Assembly: GCF_964218355.1 (NCBI RefSeq)
Contig: NZ_CAXPMC010000016.1
Span: 186,001 to 250,000 of the forward strand
Reading direction: 5' to 3'
DNA length: 64,000 nt
From: Ferrovibrio sp964218355
GTDB lineage: Bacteria > Pseudomonadota > Alphaproteobacteria > Ferrovibrionales > Ferrovibrionaceae
Position numbers and translations under genes: made by a program. Positions within the stretch are counted from its first letter, which is position 1. Every line of letters starts with the position of its first letter. The notes beneath the pieces were generated by a model. That model did no database searches. It saw nothing but the letters and a program-made list of their open reading frames with translations, and was not told the origin of the DNA. Positions 44,656 to 52,532 of the stretch are shown here, in pieces.

Positions 44656-44664
44656 ATTGTATAC
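44656..44664. promoter_or_regulatory. Candidate GntR site ATTGTATAC
   Basis: Identical to nine bases of the site at 35525-35533. It lies in the 296-base divergent gap between atzD (44391) and the VOC gene (44688), 24 bases before the latter. The rest of the gap holds no recognisable gene. Confidence 0.45.
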
Positions 44665-44687
44665 ACCCTGCGCAGCGGTCCAGTGCC

Positions 44688-45179
44688 ATGTCCGGAGTGA
44701 TCACAGGCCTGTTTCATGTGGCCATCAAGACGGCGGATCTCGACCGGACCCGCTGGTTCTACTGCGACCTGCTCGGCCTTGCGGAAGCGCCGCGTCCGGA
44801 TTTCGGCTATCCCGGCGCCTGGATCGCGGTGCCGACTCCGGTGGGCGAGGCGATCATCCACATCTATGCCGGCGGCCCGGCGCTCGGCCCCGACGGCCAG
44901 GCGCCGCGTGGCACCGCCGCCATCGACCACATCTCGCTGACCGCCGTCGGCTACCACGATTTCATCGCCCGGTTCCGCCGGCAGGGCATCGCCTGGCGCG
45001 AATTCCTGGTGCCGAACACGACCTACTGGCAGCTCTTCGTCTACGACCCCAACGGCGTGCAGCTTGAGCTGACCTTCGACGGCCGCTCCGAATCCGGCCC
45101 GCCGCCCGACATGTCGGAGGGCCGGCGCTATGTCGCCGGCGCCGGTTTCTTCGATCCGGCCGCCTACGAATTTGCCTGA
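44688..45179 (+). CDS. VOC superfamily (glyoxalase-like) protein
   Basis: A 163-residue single-domain vicinal-oxygen-chelate protein: GLFHVAIKTADLDRTRWFYCDLLGL, then AIDHISLTA, and VYDPNGVQLELTFDG. Likely metal ligands are the His of LFHVA, the His of IDHIS and the Glu of QLELT. These proteins act as metal-dependent isomerases, ring-cleaving dioxygenases or decarboxylases. It heads the operon carrying the SsuABC-type importer and a flavin monooxygenase, and so may process the hydroxylated product. Substrate unknown. Confidence 0.82.
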   Translation: MSGVITGLFHVAIKTADLDRTRWFYCDLLGLAEAPRPDFGYPGAWIAVPTPVGEAIIHIYAGGPALGPDGQAPRGTAAIDHISLTAVGYHDFIARFRRQGIAWREFLVPNTTYWQLFVYDPNGVQLELTFDGRSESGPPPDMSEGRRYVAGAGFFDPAAYEFA

Positions 45180-45216
45180 AATTCCCGGACCTGCGTTTCA
45201 CAGAAAGGATGCTGAC

Positions 45217-46251
45217 ATGACCAAGACCAAGACTGCCCTGCATGCCCTCAGCCGGCGCGCCCTGATCCTGGCCGGTACCGCCGCCATGGCCCTCGCGGCC
45301 GGCCTCGCCTTCCCCGGTATGGCCGCCGCTGCCGACAAGGTGAAGGTGGGTGTCTTCCCGGTCTCGTCCGCCCTGCCCTATTTCGTCGCACTGGAGCGCG
45401 GCTATTTCAAGGAAGCCGGCATCGATGCCGAGATGGTCAAGCTGATGGGCGCGCCGCCGATCGTGCAGGGCATGCTGACCGGCGACCTGGATGCCGGCGC
45501 CAATCTCGTCACCGTCGACGGCATGAATGCCAACACCAAGAAGGAGGGCCTGGTCCATTACGTCGCCCTCTACGGCCAGAACAAGTTCGCCCAGATGGAG
45601 CAGTTCGTGGCCAAGTCCGGCATCGACGCCAAGACCGTGAAGGACTTCAAGGGCAAGACCATGAAGATCATGTCGGCACCCGGCGCCGGCAACATGGCCA
45701 TGGCCCGCGCCGTTCTGGGCGCCGTCGGCCTCAAGGAGGGTTCCGATTACACCCTGACCGAGCTGGCGATGAACCTGCATGTGGATGCCATGAAGGCCGG
45801 CACCTTCGATGCCGGCTATACACTGGAGCCGAACGGCACGGTGATGAACAAGACCGGGGCCGCCACCACGGTCGAGGCCGGCGTGGTGTCGAAATACATC
45901 ATCGGCCGCGAGGAGGCCTATGCCTTCATGGCCGGCGGCGCCATCACCGGCAAGTTCATGAAGGAGCGGCCCGAGGTCGCCAAGCGTTTCGCCGCCGCCT
46001 GGCGCAAGGCGCTGAAGGACATCGAGCAGGATCCGACCACCCGCGAGCTGCTGAAGGGCAATACCTTCACCCCGGCCGATCTGGCCATGACCATCCCGCT
46101 GCCGCGCATGCTGATGGTCGACCAGCTCTCGGCCCAGGACAAGAAGGACTTCCAGAAGGTGATCGATTTCACCACCGAAAGCGGCGTGCTGAAGGAGAAG
46201 GTCGATACCTCGAAGTATCTCGTCGTCCTCGACAAGAAGGCGGCCAGCTGA
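45217..46251 (+). CDS. ABC importer substrate-binding protein, NMT1/SsuA type
   Basis: About 344 residues. The leader SRRALILAGTAAMALAAGLAF with an AAAADK cleavage region directs export. The mature start VKVGVFPVSSALPYFVALERGYFKEAGID is the NMT1/THI5-SsuA signature, and VSKYIIGREEAY and later helices fit. Family members bind sulfonates, taurine, thiamine-pyrimidine precursors, riboflavin and other small rings. ATG 45217 follows AGAAAGGA. The stop overlaps the ATPase ATG by one base. Given its companions a nitrogen-containing ring ligand is a fair inference. Confidence 0.88.
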   Translation: MTKTKTALHALSRRALILAGTAAMALAAGLAFPGMAAAADKVKVGVFPVSSALPYFVALERGYFKEAGIDAEMVKLMGAPPIVQGMLTGDLDAGANLVTVDGMNANTKKEGLVHYVALYGQNKFAQMEQFVAKSGIDAKTVKDFKGKTMKIMSAPGAGNMAMARAVLGAVGLKEGSDYTLTELAMNLHVDAMKAGTFDAGYTLEPNGTVMNKTGAATTVEAGVVSKYIIGREEAYAFMAGGAITGKFMKERPEVAKRFAAAWRKALKDIEQDPTTRELLKGNTFTPADLAMTIPLPRMLMVDQLSAQDKKDFQKVIDFTTESGVLKEKVDTSKYLVVLDKKAAS

Positions 46252-47108
46252 TGTTCGGAGGGTCGCGCAGCGCGATGCGGCTGGTGAACGGCGGGGCGGC
46301 GGAGACGCCGCCCCCGGCTCCGGCCGACGAAAAGTCATACCGCTGGTTTCCGCCCGGCACCCATATCACGGTGCGCGGCCTCTCCAAGCAGTTCAACGGT
46401 ACGGTCATCTACGACAACTTCGACCTCGACCTGCCGCGCGGCAAGGTGGTTTCGGTCTTCGGACCCAATGGCTGCGGCAAGAGCACCATCATCAACATGA
46501 TTGCCGGCCTGATCCCGGTCGACAAGGGCGATGTCCTGTTCGACGGCAAGACCATCGACGAGACCCGGATCGGCTATGTCTTCCAGAATTACCGCGAGGC
46601 CCTGTTCCCCTGGCTGCGCGCCATCGACAACATCCATTACCCGCTGAAGCTGATGGGCCTGTCGAAGGCGGAGCGCGAGGACCGTGTGGCAAAGCTTCTG
46701 GCCCGCTTCGACGTCAAGATCGACTTCAACCGCTATCCCTACGAGCTGTCCGGCGGCCAGCAGCAGACTGTCTCGATCCTGCGTTCCCTGGTGATGGAAC
46801 CGGAAGTCCTGTTCCTCGACGAGCCCTTCTCGGCACTCGATTACGAGATGACGCTGTTCATGCGCGACCAGATGCAGAAGGCCTTCATGGAGACGAACAC
46901 CACCATGGTGATCGTCAGCCATGACCTCGAGGAAGCCGTGTATCTGGCCGACTATGTGCTGCTGCTGACCCGGCGGCCAACCCGCATCGCCGATTATGTC
47001 GAGGTGCCGCTGCCACGTCCGCGCAGCGCCGAGACCCTGTCGGATCCGAAATTCGTCGAGATCAAGAGCCATTGCCTGGACATCTTCCGGCGGGAGGCCA
47101 GACTGTGA
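46251..47108 (+). CDS. ABC importer ATPase, SsuB/TauB type
   Basis: A 285-residue ATPase. Walker A FGPNGCGKST, Q loop YVFQNYREALFPW, signature LSGGQQQ, Walker B VLFLDEPFSALD and switch His in VIVSHDLEEAVYLADY. The first 40 residues are a low-complexity extension (GGAAETPPPAPADE); a GTG or ATG further in is possible but the 1-base stop-start overlap with the binding-protein gene supports ATG 46251. It overlaps the permease gene through a GTGA junction. Confidence 0.92.
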   Translation: MFGGSRSAMRLVNGGAAETPPPAPADEKSYRWFPPGTHITVRGLSKQFNGTVIYDNFDLDLPRGKVVSVFGPNGCGKSTIINMIAGLIPVDKGDVLFDGKTIDETRIGYVFQNYREALFPWLRAIDNIHYPLKLMGLSKAEREDRVAKLLARFDVKIDFNRYPYELSGGQQQTVSILRSLVMEPEVLFLDEPFSALDYEMTLFMRDQMQKAFMETNTTMVIVSHDLEEAVYLADYVLLLTRRPTRIADYVEVPLPRPRSAETLSDPKFVEIKSHCLDIFRREARL

Positions 47109-47884
47109 ACGCCGCGCTGACCTTCGCTTCCGCCAAGCTTGGCCGCCTGCGCCCGGTGGCCGGCGTCATCCTGCTGGTTTTCGTCTGGTGGCTGGCCACC
47201 GCCATGGAACTGGCCGATCCGGTGCTGCTGCCACCGCCGCAGAAGGCCCTGCAGGCACTGGTCGACGGCCTGGTCGCCGGCCCGCTGCTGTTCGATTTCT
47301 GGCAGACCATCTATCGCACCGTGCTGTCCTTCGCGATTGCCTCGGCCATCGCGATTCCACTCGGCGTGATCCTCGGCGCCGCGGAGAAGCTCTACCGCTC
47401 GGTGGAATTCGTCATCGACTTCTTCCGCTCCACCCCCGCCTCGGCGGTGTTTCCGCTGTTCCTGGTGCTGTTCGGGGTCGGCGACAAGACCAAGATCGCG
47501 GTGGCGGCCTTCGGCGCCGTGCTGGTGATCCTGTTCAACGTCGCCTATGGCGTGATGAATGCCCGCAAGACCCGGGTGCTGGCTGCCAAGGTGATGGGCG
47601 CCGGCCGCTGGCGGGTGCTGGCCGACGTGTATTTCTGGGAGTCGCTGCCGCAGACCTTCATCGGCATGCGCAACGGCATTTCGCTGTCGCTAGTGATCGT
47701 GGTGGTGGCCGAGATGTTCATCGGCTCGACCGACGGCATCGGCCACCGGCTGATCGAGGCGCAGATGCTGTTCGAGATGCCCACCATGTATGCGGCGATC
47801 TTTGCCGCCGGTGCACTGGGTTACGGCATGAACTGGGTCTTCCTGGTGATCGAGAAATCCTTCGTGCACTGGGGTGGCAAATGA
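47105..47884 (+). CDS. ABC importer permease, SsuC/TauC type
   Basis: About 259 residues with six membrane helices. GTG 47105 overlaps the ATPase stop (GTGA) and is preferred to 47072. Markers: VLLPPPQKALQALVDGL, the conserved SVEFVIDFFRSTPASAVFPLF, and the coupling loop VMGAGRWRVLADVYFWESLPQTFIGMRNG. The stop overlaps the ATG of the flavin monooxygenase by four bases, so importer and enzyme are translationally linked. Confidence 0.9.
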   Translation: MNAALTFASAKLGRLRPVAGVILLVFVWWLATAMELADPVLLPPPQKALQALVDGLVAGPLLFDFWQTIYRTVLSFAIASAIAIPLGVILGAAEKLYRSVEFVIDFFRSTPASAVFPLFLVLFGVGDKTKIAVAAFGAVLVILFNVAYGVMNARKTRVLAAKVMGAGRWRVLADVYFWESLPQTFIGMRNGISLSLVIVVVAEMFIGSTDGIGHRLIEAQMLFEMPTMYAAIFAAGALGYGMNWVFLVIEKSFVHWGGK

Positions 47885-49098
47885 CGGCAGGGCCCCGCAG
47901 GCGCATCGTCATCGTCGGCGCCGGTGTCGCCGGCAGCATCCTCGCTTACGGCCTGAAGGACATTGCCGGGGCCGATATCATCTGCCTGGAACGCGCCGCA
48001 CCGGAGGATCACAGCGATGCCGGCACCGGTCTGAATGTCGGCCCCAACGCGATCAAGGCCCTGCGCGCCTTCCTGCCCGACCTGGCCGGAACGCTGGTCG
48101 AGCAGAGCCTGCCGTGGAACAGCTGGCGCATCTCGCTGACCAACGGCCGCGAGCTGATGAACCTGCCGCTGCTGGATGTGGCCGACAACCCGGGCATCCG
48201 CATCCGCTGGTCGGCACTCTACCGCCTGCTGCGCCAGCCGGTGCTGCAGCATGTGCGCTTTTCCACCGAGGTCATCGCCATGCGCTATGCGCGTGCCGGC
48301 GAGGCGGGGCCGATCGTGGTCGAGACCCGCAACCGCCGGAGCGGCGTGACCGCAGTGATCGACGGCATCGACCTGCTGATTGCCGGCGACGGCCGCTATT
48401 CTGCCGTGCGCGAGACTTTCCTCGCCCGGCCGCAGCCGGAATTCCTCGGCGTCTGCATCTTCCGCCTGCTGGTGGAGGAAACCAGGCCCGAACTGATCGA
48501 TGATTACGAACAGTGGTTCAACGGCCCCAACCGCCTGCTGGCCTTCCGGGTGCCGGGCAATGCCACCTATATCGCCGGGTCCTTCCCGATTCCCGCCGAC
48601 CGGGATGTGCCGGCGGCGGCGAAAACCGCCGCGGCGCTGCGCGCCCTGTATACCCCGGCCGATGGCGCAGCTCATGCCCAGAGCGCCTGGCTGATCGACA
48701 CCATCTGCAGCAATGTGGCCGATATTCACTGGGCCCGGCTGCAGGAAGCCGACATGGCCTTCGCCGATCCGAATGGCCGCATCCTGCTGCTGGGCGACGC
48801 CGCACACCCGATGGTTCCCACTCTCGGCCAGGGCGCCACCCAGGCCATGGAGGATGCCTGCGTCGCCGTCGCCGAACTGCGGCAGGCACTGGCCGGCAAC
48901 GACGGCGATCTTGCCGGGGCCGTGCGCCGCATCGAGCAGCGACGCCGCGACCGGGTGGAATTCGTGGTGCGCTTCTCGCGCGACGCCACCGACACCATGC
49001 TGGCCGGCGCCGATCCGGTCAGCGGCAGCCTGGCCAAGAACGCGCCCGGCTTCCGCGCCAAGCTGGCCCGGCTCTACCGCGACGCCCCGGCGGCCTGA
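47881..49098 (+). CDS. FAD-dependent monooxygenase (class A, aromatic hydroxylase type)
   Basis: A 405-residue flavoprotein. FAD motifs: GxGxxG in IVIVGAGVAGSILAYGL, the DG motif in LLIAGDGRYSAVRE, and the GD motif in ILLLGDAAHPMVPTLGQGA. This is the p-hydroxybenzoate hydroxylase fold that also includes urate hydroxylase HpxO. It would insert an oxygen atom into a ring using NAD(P)H and O2. Coupling to the SsuABC-type permease implies that the imported compound is its substrate. A substituted triazine, pyrimidine or purine-like ring would suit the neighbours, but this is inference. Confidence 0.88.
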   Translation: MTAGPRRRIVIVGAGVAGSILAYGLKDIAGADIICLERAAPEDHSDAGTGLNVGPNAIKALRAFLPDLAGTLVEQSLPWNSWRISLTNGRELMNLPLLDVADNPGIRIRWSALYRLLRQPVLQHVRFSTEVIAMRYARAGEAGPIVVETRNRRSGVTAVIDGIDLLIAGDGRYSAVRETFLARPQPEFLGVCIFRLLVEETRPELIDDYEQWFNGPNRLLAFRVPGNATYIAGSFPIPADRDVPAAAKTAAALRALYTPADGAAHAQSAWLIDTICSNVADIHWARLQEADMAFADPNGRILLLGDAAHPMVPTLGQGATQAMEDACVAVAELRQALAGNDGDLAGAVRRIEQRRRDRVEFVVRFSRDATDTMLAGADPVSGSLAKNAPGFRAKLARLYRDAPAA

Positions 49099-49144
49099 GC
49101 AGCCGGGCCGCCTGAAGCCCTGCTACCCGAACGGCCGTCGCCGC

Positions 49145-50653
49145 TCAGGCCTCGGAACGGGCGGCCAGCCGCCGGATCAGCGGCAGGAACGAGCCGAGCA
49201 GGAACAGCAGGCTGAGGATCACGAAGACCAGGCTGATCGGCCGCTCCAGAAACACCGCCGGATCGCCGCGTCCCAGCAGCAGGGCGCGGCGGAAATGCTC
49301 TTCCAGCAGCGGCCCGAGGATGAAGCCGAGCAGCAGCGGTGCCGCCGGATAGTCGAACCGGCGCATGAAATAGCCGATCACCCCGAAGATCAGCACGATA
49401 TAGACGTCGAAGACGCTGTTATCCGCGCTGTACACACCGATGCAGATGAAGACCAGCACCGCCGGATACAGCAGGTGATAGGGAATTGTCAGCATCCGCA
49501 CCCAGATGCCGATCAGCGGGATGTTCAGGATCAGCAGCAGGATGTTGCCGATCCAGAAGCTCATGATCAGCCCCCAGAACATGGCCGGGTGCTCGCTGAT
49601 CAGGCTGGGGCCGGGGGTGATGCCATGGATCATCATGGCACCCAGCAATACGGCCATGATCGCATCGCCCGGGATGCCGAGGCTGAGGGTCGGGATGAAG
49701 GCGGCCTGGGCCGAGGCGTTGTTGGCCGATTCCGGCGAGGCGATGCCTTCCAGCGCGCCATGGCCGAAGCGCTGCGGTGTTTTGGAGATTTTCTTCTCCA
49801 ACGCATAGGCCATGAACGACGCGATGCCGGGGCCGGTACCCGGCAGGGCGCCGACGAACGAACCGACCACGGCGCCGCGGGTTGCCGGTGCCCAGTACTG
49901 CCGCCATTCCTTGCGGCTGGGCAGCATCGAGCGCAGCGAGATGCGGCCGTGATTGAGCCGCTCGCCATCCGGCAGGCCGATATTGCAGAGAATCTCGGCC
50001 ACCCCGAACAGGCCCATGGCCACCGCCACCAGGCTGAAGCCGTCCGACAGTTCGAGGATGCCGAAAGTGAAACGGTACATGCCGGTATCGACATCGGTGC
50101 CGGCAAGGCCGATGGCGAGACCGAAGGCGACCATGGCAAGCCCCTTCAGCGGCGAGCCGACGGTCAGGGTCGAGGCCGCCACCAGGCCGAGAATCATCAC
50201 CGAGAAATATTCGGCCGAACCGAAAGCCAGCGCAAAGGACGCAATCAGCGGCGCGAAACCCATCACCAGCAGGATGGCAAAGGACGAACCGAAGAAGGAG
50301 CTGATGGCGGTGGTGAACAGGGCCAGCCCCGGCTTGCCCTGCCGCGCCAGCGGGTAGCCGTCGATGCAGGTGACGGCCGCCGTGGCGGTGCCCGGAAGAT
50401 TCAGCAGGATCGAGGCGATCGCACCGCCATACTGGGTGCCGTAGAAAATGCCGGCCAGCATGATCAGGGCGGCGGTCGGATCGAGATAGTAGGTGATCGG
50501 CAGGGCCAGCGAGATCGCCGCCAGCGGGCCGAGGCCCGGCAGGGCGCCGACAAAGGTGCCGACGGTGACGCCGATGAAACAGAACAGCAGCGCCGACGGG
50601 CTCAGTGCCGTCTGCAGGCCAAGCATCAGGTTGGACAGGAAATCCGTCATCAC
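49145..50653 (-). CDS. tctA: Tripartite tricarboxylate transporter large permease (TctA)
   Basis: About 502 residues with 10-12 helices. The duplicated family motifs VGTFVGALPGLGPLAAISLALP and VGSFVGALPGTGPGIASFMAYALE, and ALEGIASPESANNASAQAAFIPTLSLGIPG, are diagnostic. It uses an ion gradient to import the ligand held by TctC. Start: GTG 50653 overlaps the TctB stop by four bases; ATG 50650 is the neighbouring alternative. It is the last gene of the 57.4-49.1 kb minus-strand operon. Confidence 0.93.
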   Translation of the reverse strand: MMTDFLSNLMLGLQTALSPSALLFCFIGVTVGTFVGALPGLGPLAAISLALPITYYLDPTAALIMLAGIFYGTQYGGAIASILLNLPGTATAAVTCIDGYPLARQGKPGLALFTTAISSFFGSSFAILLVMGFAPLIASFALAFGSAEYFSVMILGLVAASTLTVGSPLKGLAMVAFGLAIGLAGTDVDTGMYRFTFGILELSDGFSLVAVAMGLFGVAEILCNIGLPDGERLNHGRISLRSMLPSRKEWRQYWAPATRGAVVGSFVGALPGTGPGIASFMAYALEKKISKTPQRFGHGALEGIASPESANNASAQAAFIPTLSLGIPGDAIMAVLLGAMMIHGITPGPSLISEHPAMFWGLIMSFWIGNILLLILNIPLIGIWVRMLTIPYHLLYPAVLVFICIGVYSADNSVFDVYIVLIFGVIGYFMRRFDYPAAPLLLGFILGPLLEEHFRRALLLGRGDPAVFLERPISLVFVILSLLFLLGSFLPLIRRLAARSEA

Positions 50654-51138
50654 GGCAACCCCACCGCCTTGAGGGGGACGCCCAGTCCCCAGATGAACAC
50701 GGCCGAGCCGAACAGCGCCATGAAAACCGCGACGCCCAGCAGCGGCCAGCCCGACAGGCGGCGCTCGCCAAGGCCGCTCAGCAGCACCAGGGCGATGGTG
50801 GCCGGAATGAACCCGGTCTGCTCGACCAGCAGGGCAAAAGCCAGGATGCCGGCACTGACCGCCAGCAGCGGCCGCAGCGGCAGGCTGAACGGACGGACCG
50901 CCGCATGGCGCATCTCGAACATCACGGCCGCGCCGAGCACGACGATCAGCCCGGCAATCAGCAGGGGACCGAAGCCCGGCCCGGGGCGGGCCAGCGACCC
51001 CATCGGATAGCCATAGGCGATGGCGCCCATGACCAGGCCGAACAGCATGACGACACCCGCCGCTATCTGCTCGTGGCGGCGGGCCCGCCGTTCGTCCGGT
51101 GAATGCGCCTGCATCTGCTCGTCTCCGGAAGGCTGCAT
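50650..51138 (-). CDS. tctB: Tripartite tricarboxylate transporter small permease (TctB)
   Basis: About 162 residues with four hydrophobic helices and the TctB look: EQIAAGVVMLFGLVMGAIAYGYPMGSLARPGPGFGP near the start. ATG 51138 begins the sequence 11 bases after the RidA stop; ATG 51114 is a second choice. The small subunits are poorly conserved, so the call also rests on the 4-base overlap with tctA and the tctC gene two genes upstream. Confidence 0.85.
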   Translation of the reverse strand: MQPSGDEQMQAHSPDERRARRHEQIAAGVVMLFGLVMGAIAYGYPMGSLARPGPGFGPLLIAGLIVVLGAAVMFEMRHAAVRPFSLPLRPLLAVSAGILAFALLVEQTGFIPATIALVLLSGLGERRLSGWPLLGVAVFMALFGSAVFIWGLGVPLKAVGLP

Positions 51139-51149
51139 GAAACCTGTTC

Positions 51150-51533
51150 CTATCGCCGGCAGGCGGCGACCACTTCCATCTCGATCCGCACCGGCGCGAT
51201 CAGGCCGGAAATCACGGTCGACCGGGCCGGCGCCCGCTCGGTCCCGAAGATTTCGGCATAGGCGGCATTGAAGCCGGGATAATCGTCCTTGTCGGTCAGC
51301 CATACGGTGACCTTGACGATATCCTCCAGCCGGCAGCCGGCCTTCCCCAGTTCGGCCTCGACCATGCCGATCACGCAACGGGTCTGCCCGGTAATATCCG
51401 GTGCCGCCGGCTTGCCGTCCACCATCGGCACCAGCCCGGCTATGAAAACCAGCGGGGCATCGACGCGGATCACCGGTGTGATGGGTTGGGCCTGTCCTCC
51501 CCTGAGGACAGGCCCGCCGATATGCTCGATCAC
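51150..51533 (-). CDS. RidA family (YjgF/UK114) protein
   Basis: A 127-residue protein from GTG 51533, overlapping the tctC stop (GTGA). LVFIAGLVPMVDG, IVKVTVWLTDKDDYPGFNAAYAEIFG and the Arg of PARSTV, which holds the substrate carboxylate in RidA, are all present. RidA-type trimers hydrolyse reactive enamine/imine products to 2-oxoacids and ammonia. In this operon it is a natural partner of the D-amino-acid-dehydrogenase-like protein, whose first product is an imine. Some relatives hydrolyse other amides, so the exact role is open. Confidence 0.88.
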   Translation of the reverse strand: MIEHIGGPVLRGGQAQPITPVIRVDAPLVFIAGLVPMVDGKPAAPDITGQTRCVIGMVEAELGKAGCRLEDIVKVTVWLTDKDDYPGFNAAYAEIFGTERAPARSTVISGLIAPVRIEMEVVAACRR

Positions 51534-52531
51534 TGCGTCTTGATCCCGGCCGCCTTCACGACCTCTTTCCATTTCGGCACTTCCGCCGCGATGAAGGCCT
51601 TCGATTCTTCCGGGGTGCGGCCTTCGACCAGGAAACCGCGCTGGGCAAAGAACGCCTTCAGTTCGTCCGTGGCCAGGGCCTTGGAAACTTCCTGATACAG
51701 CCGTGTCAGCACCGGCGCCGGCGTGCCGGCCGGAGCGAACACGCCCTGCCACGAGGTCGCCTCGTATTTCGGCAGCACCGTCTCGGCAATGGTCGGAGTG
51801 TCGGGCAGCATCGGATGCCGCTTCATCGAGGTGACGCCCAGCGCCCGCAGCTTGCCGGCCTTCACATGCTCCGACACCACCAGCAGATCGCCGAACATGG
51901 CATCGATCTGTCCGCCCAGCAGGTCCTGCAGGGCGGCGGCACTGCCCTTGTAGGGAACATGCACCAGCTTGGTGTCCGACTGCAGGCCGAACAGCTCGCC
52001 GGCCATATGCATCGAGGTGCCGACGCCGGGCGAACCATGGGTGAAGGTGCCGGGCTTGGCCTTGGCGTGGGCAACGACATCCTGCACGGTCTTGAACTTG
52101 CTGTCGGCATTCACCACCAGCACCAGCGGCGCGCTGACCACCAGGCTGACCGGGGCGAAATCCTTGACCGGGTCATAGGGCAGGTCGTCGCGCAGGGCGG
52201 CGCTGATCGCGTTGGAACCGGTCACGCCCATCAGCAGCGTGTAGCCATCCGGCGCCGACTTCACCACATGGAAGGCGCCGACGGTGCCGCCGGCACCGCC
52301 GCGATTCTCCACCACCACCGGCTGGCCGAGCGGGCCGGCAATCTTCTCGGCGATCTGGCGGGCCAGCAGGTCGGTCGAACCGCCCGGCGGAAACGGCACC
52401 ACGATCGTCACCGGCTTGGAGGGATAGGTGTCCGCCAGCACCGGCCCGGCCGAAGCCACCAGCGCCATGGCCGCGGCACCAACCAGGGCCGCCGCCCCTT
52501 TCAGCATGTCCCGTCGAATAACCCCTGTCAT
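51530..52531 (-). CDS. tctC: Tripartite tricarboxylate transporter binding protein (TctC/Bug)
   Basis: About 333 residues. The leader MTGVIRRDMLKGAAALVGAA is twin-arginine-like with cleavage near VLADT. The mature start YPSKPVTIVVPFPPGGSTD and VVVENRGGAGGTVGAFHVVKSAPDGYTLLMG are the Bug-family fingerprints. Bug proteins bind carboxylates or amides such as citrate, glutamate, pyroglutamate or nicotinamide. ATG 52531 follows AAGGAGA and comes one base after the HyuB stop. In this operon an amino-acid-like, hydantoin-like or oxoproline-like ligand is likely. Confidence 0.9.
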   Translation of the reverse strand: MTGVIRRDMLKGAAALVGAAAMALVASAGPVLADTYPSKPVTIVVPFPPGGSTDLLARQIAEKIAGPLGQPVVVENRGGAGGTVGAFHVVKSAPDGYTLLMGVTGSNAISAALRDDLPYDPVKDFAPVSLVVSAPLVLVVNADSKFKTVQDVVAHAKAKPGTFTHGSPGVGTSMHMAGELFGLQSDTKLVHVPYKGSAAALQDLLGGQIDAMFGDLLVVSEHVKAGKLRALGVTSMKRHPMLPDTPTIAETVLPKYEATSWQGVFAPAGTPAPVLTRLYQEVSKALATDELKAFFAQRGFLVEGRTPEESKAFIAAEVPKWKEVVKAAGIKTQ

Positions 52532-52532
52532 C

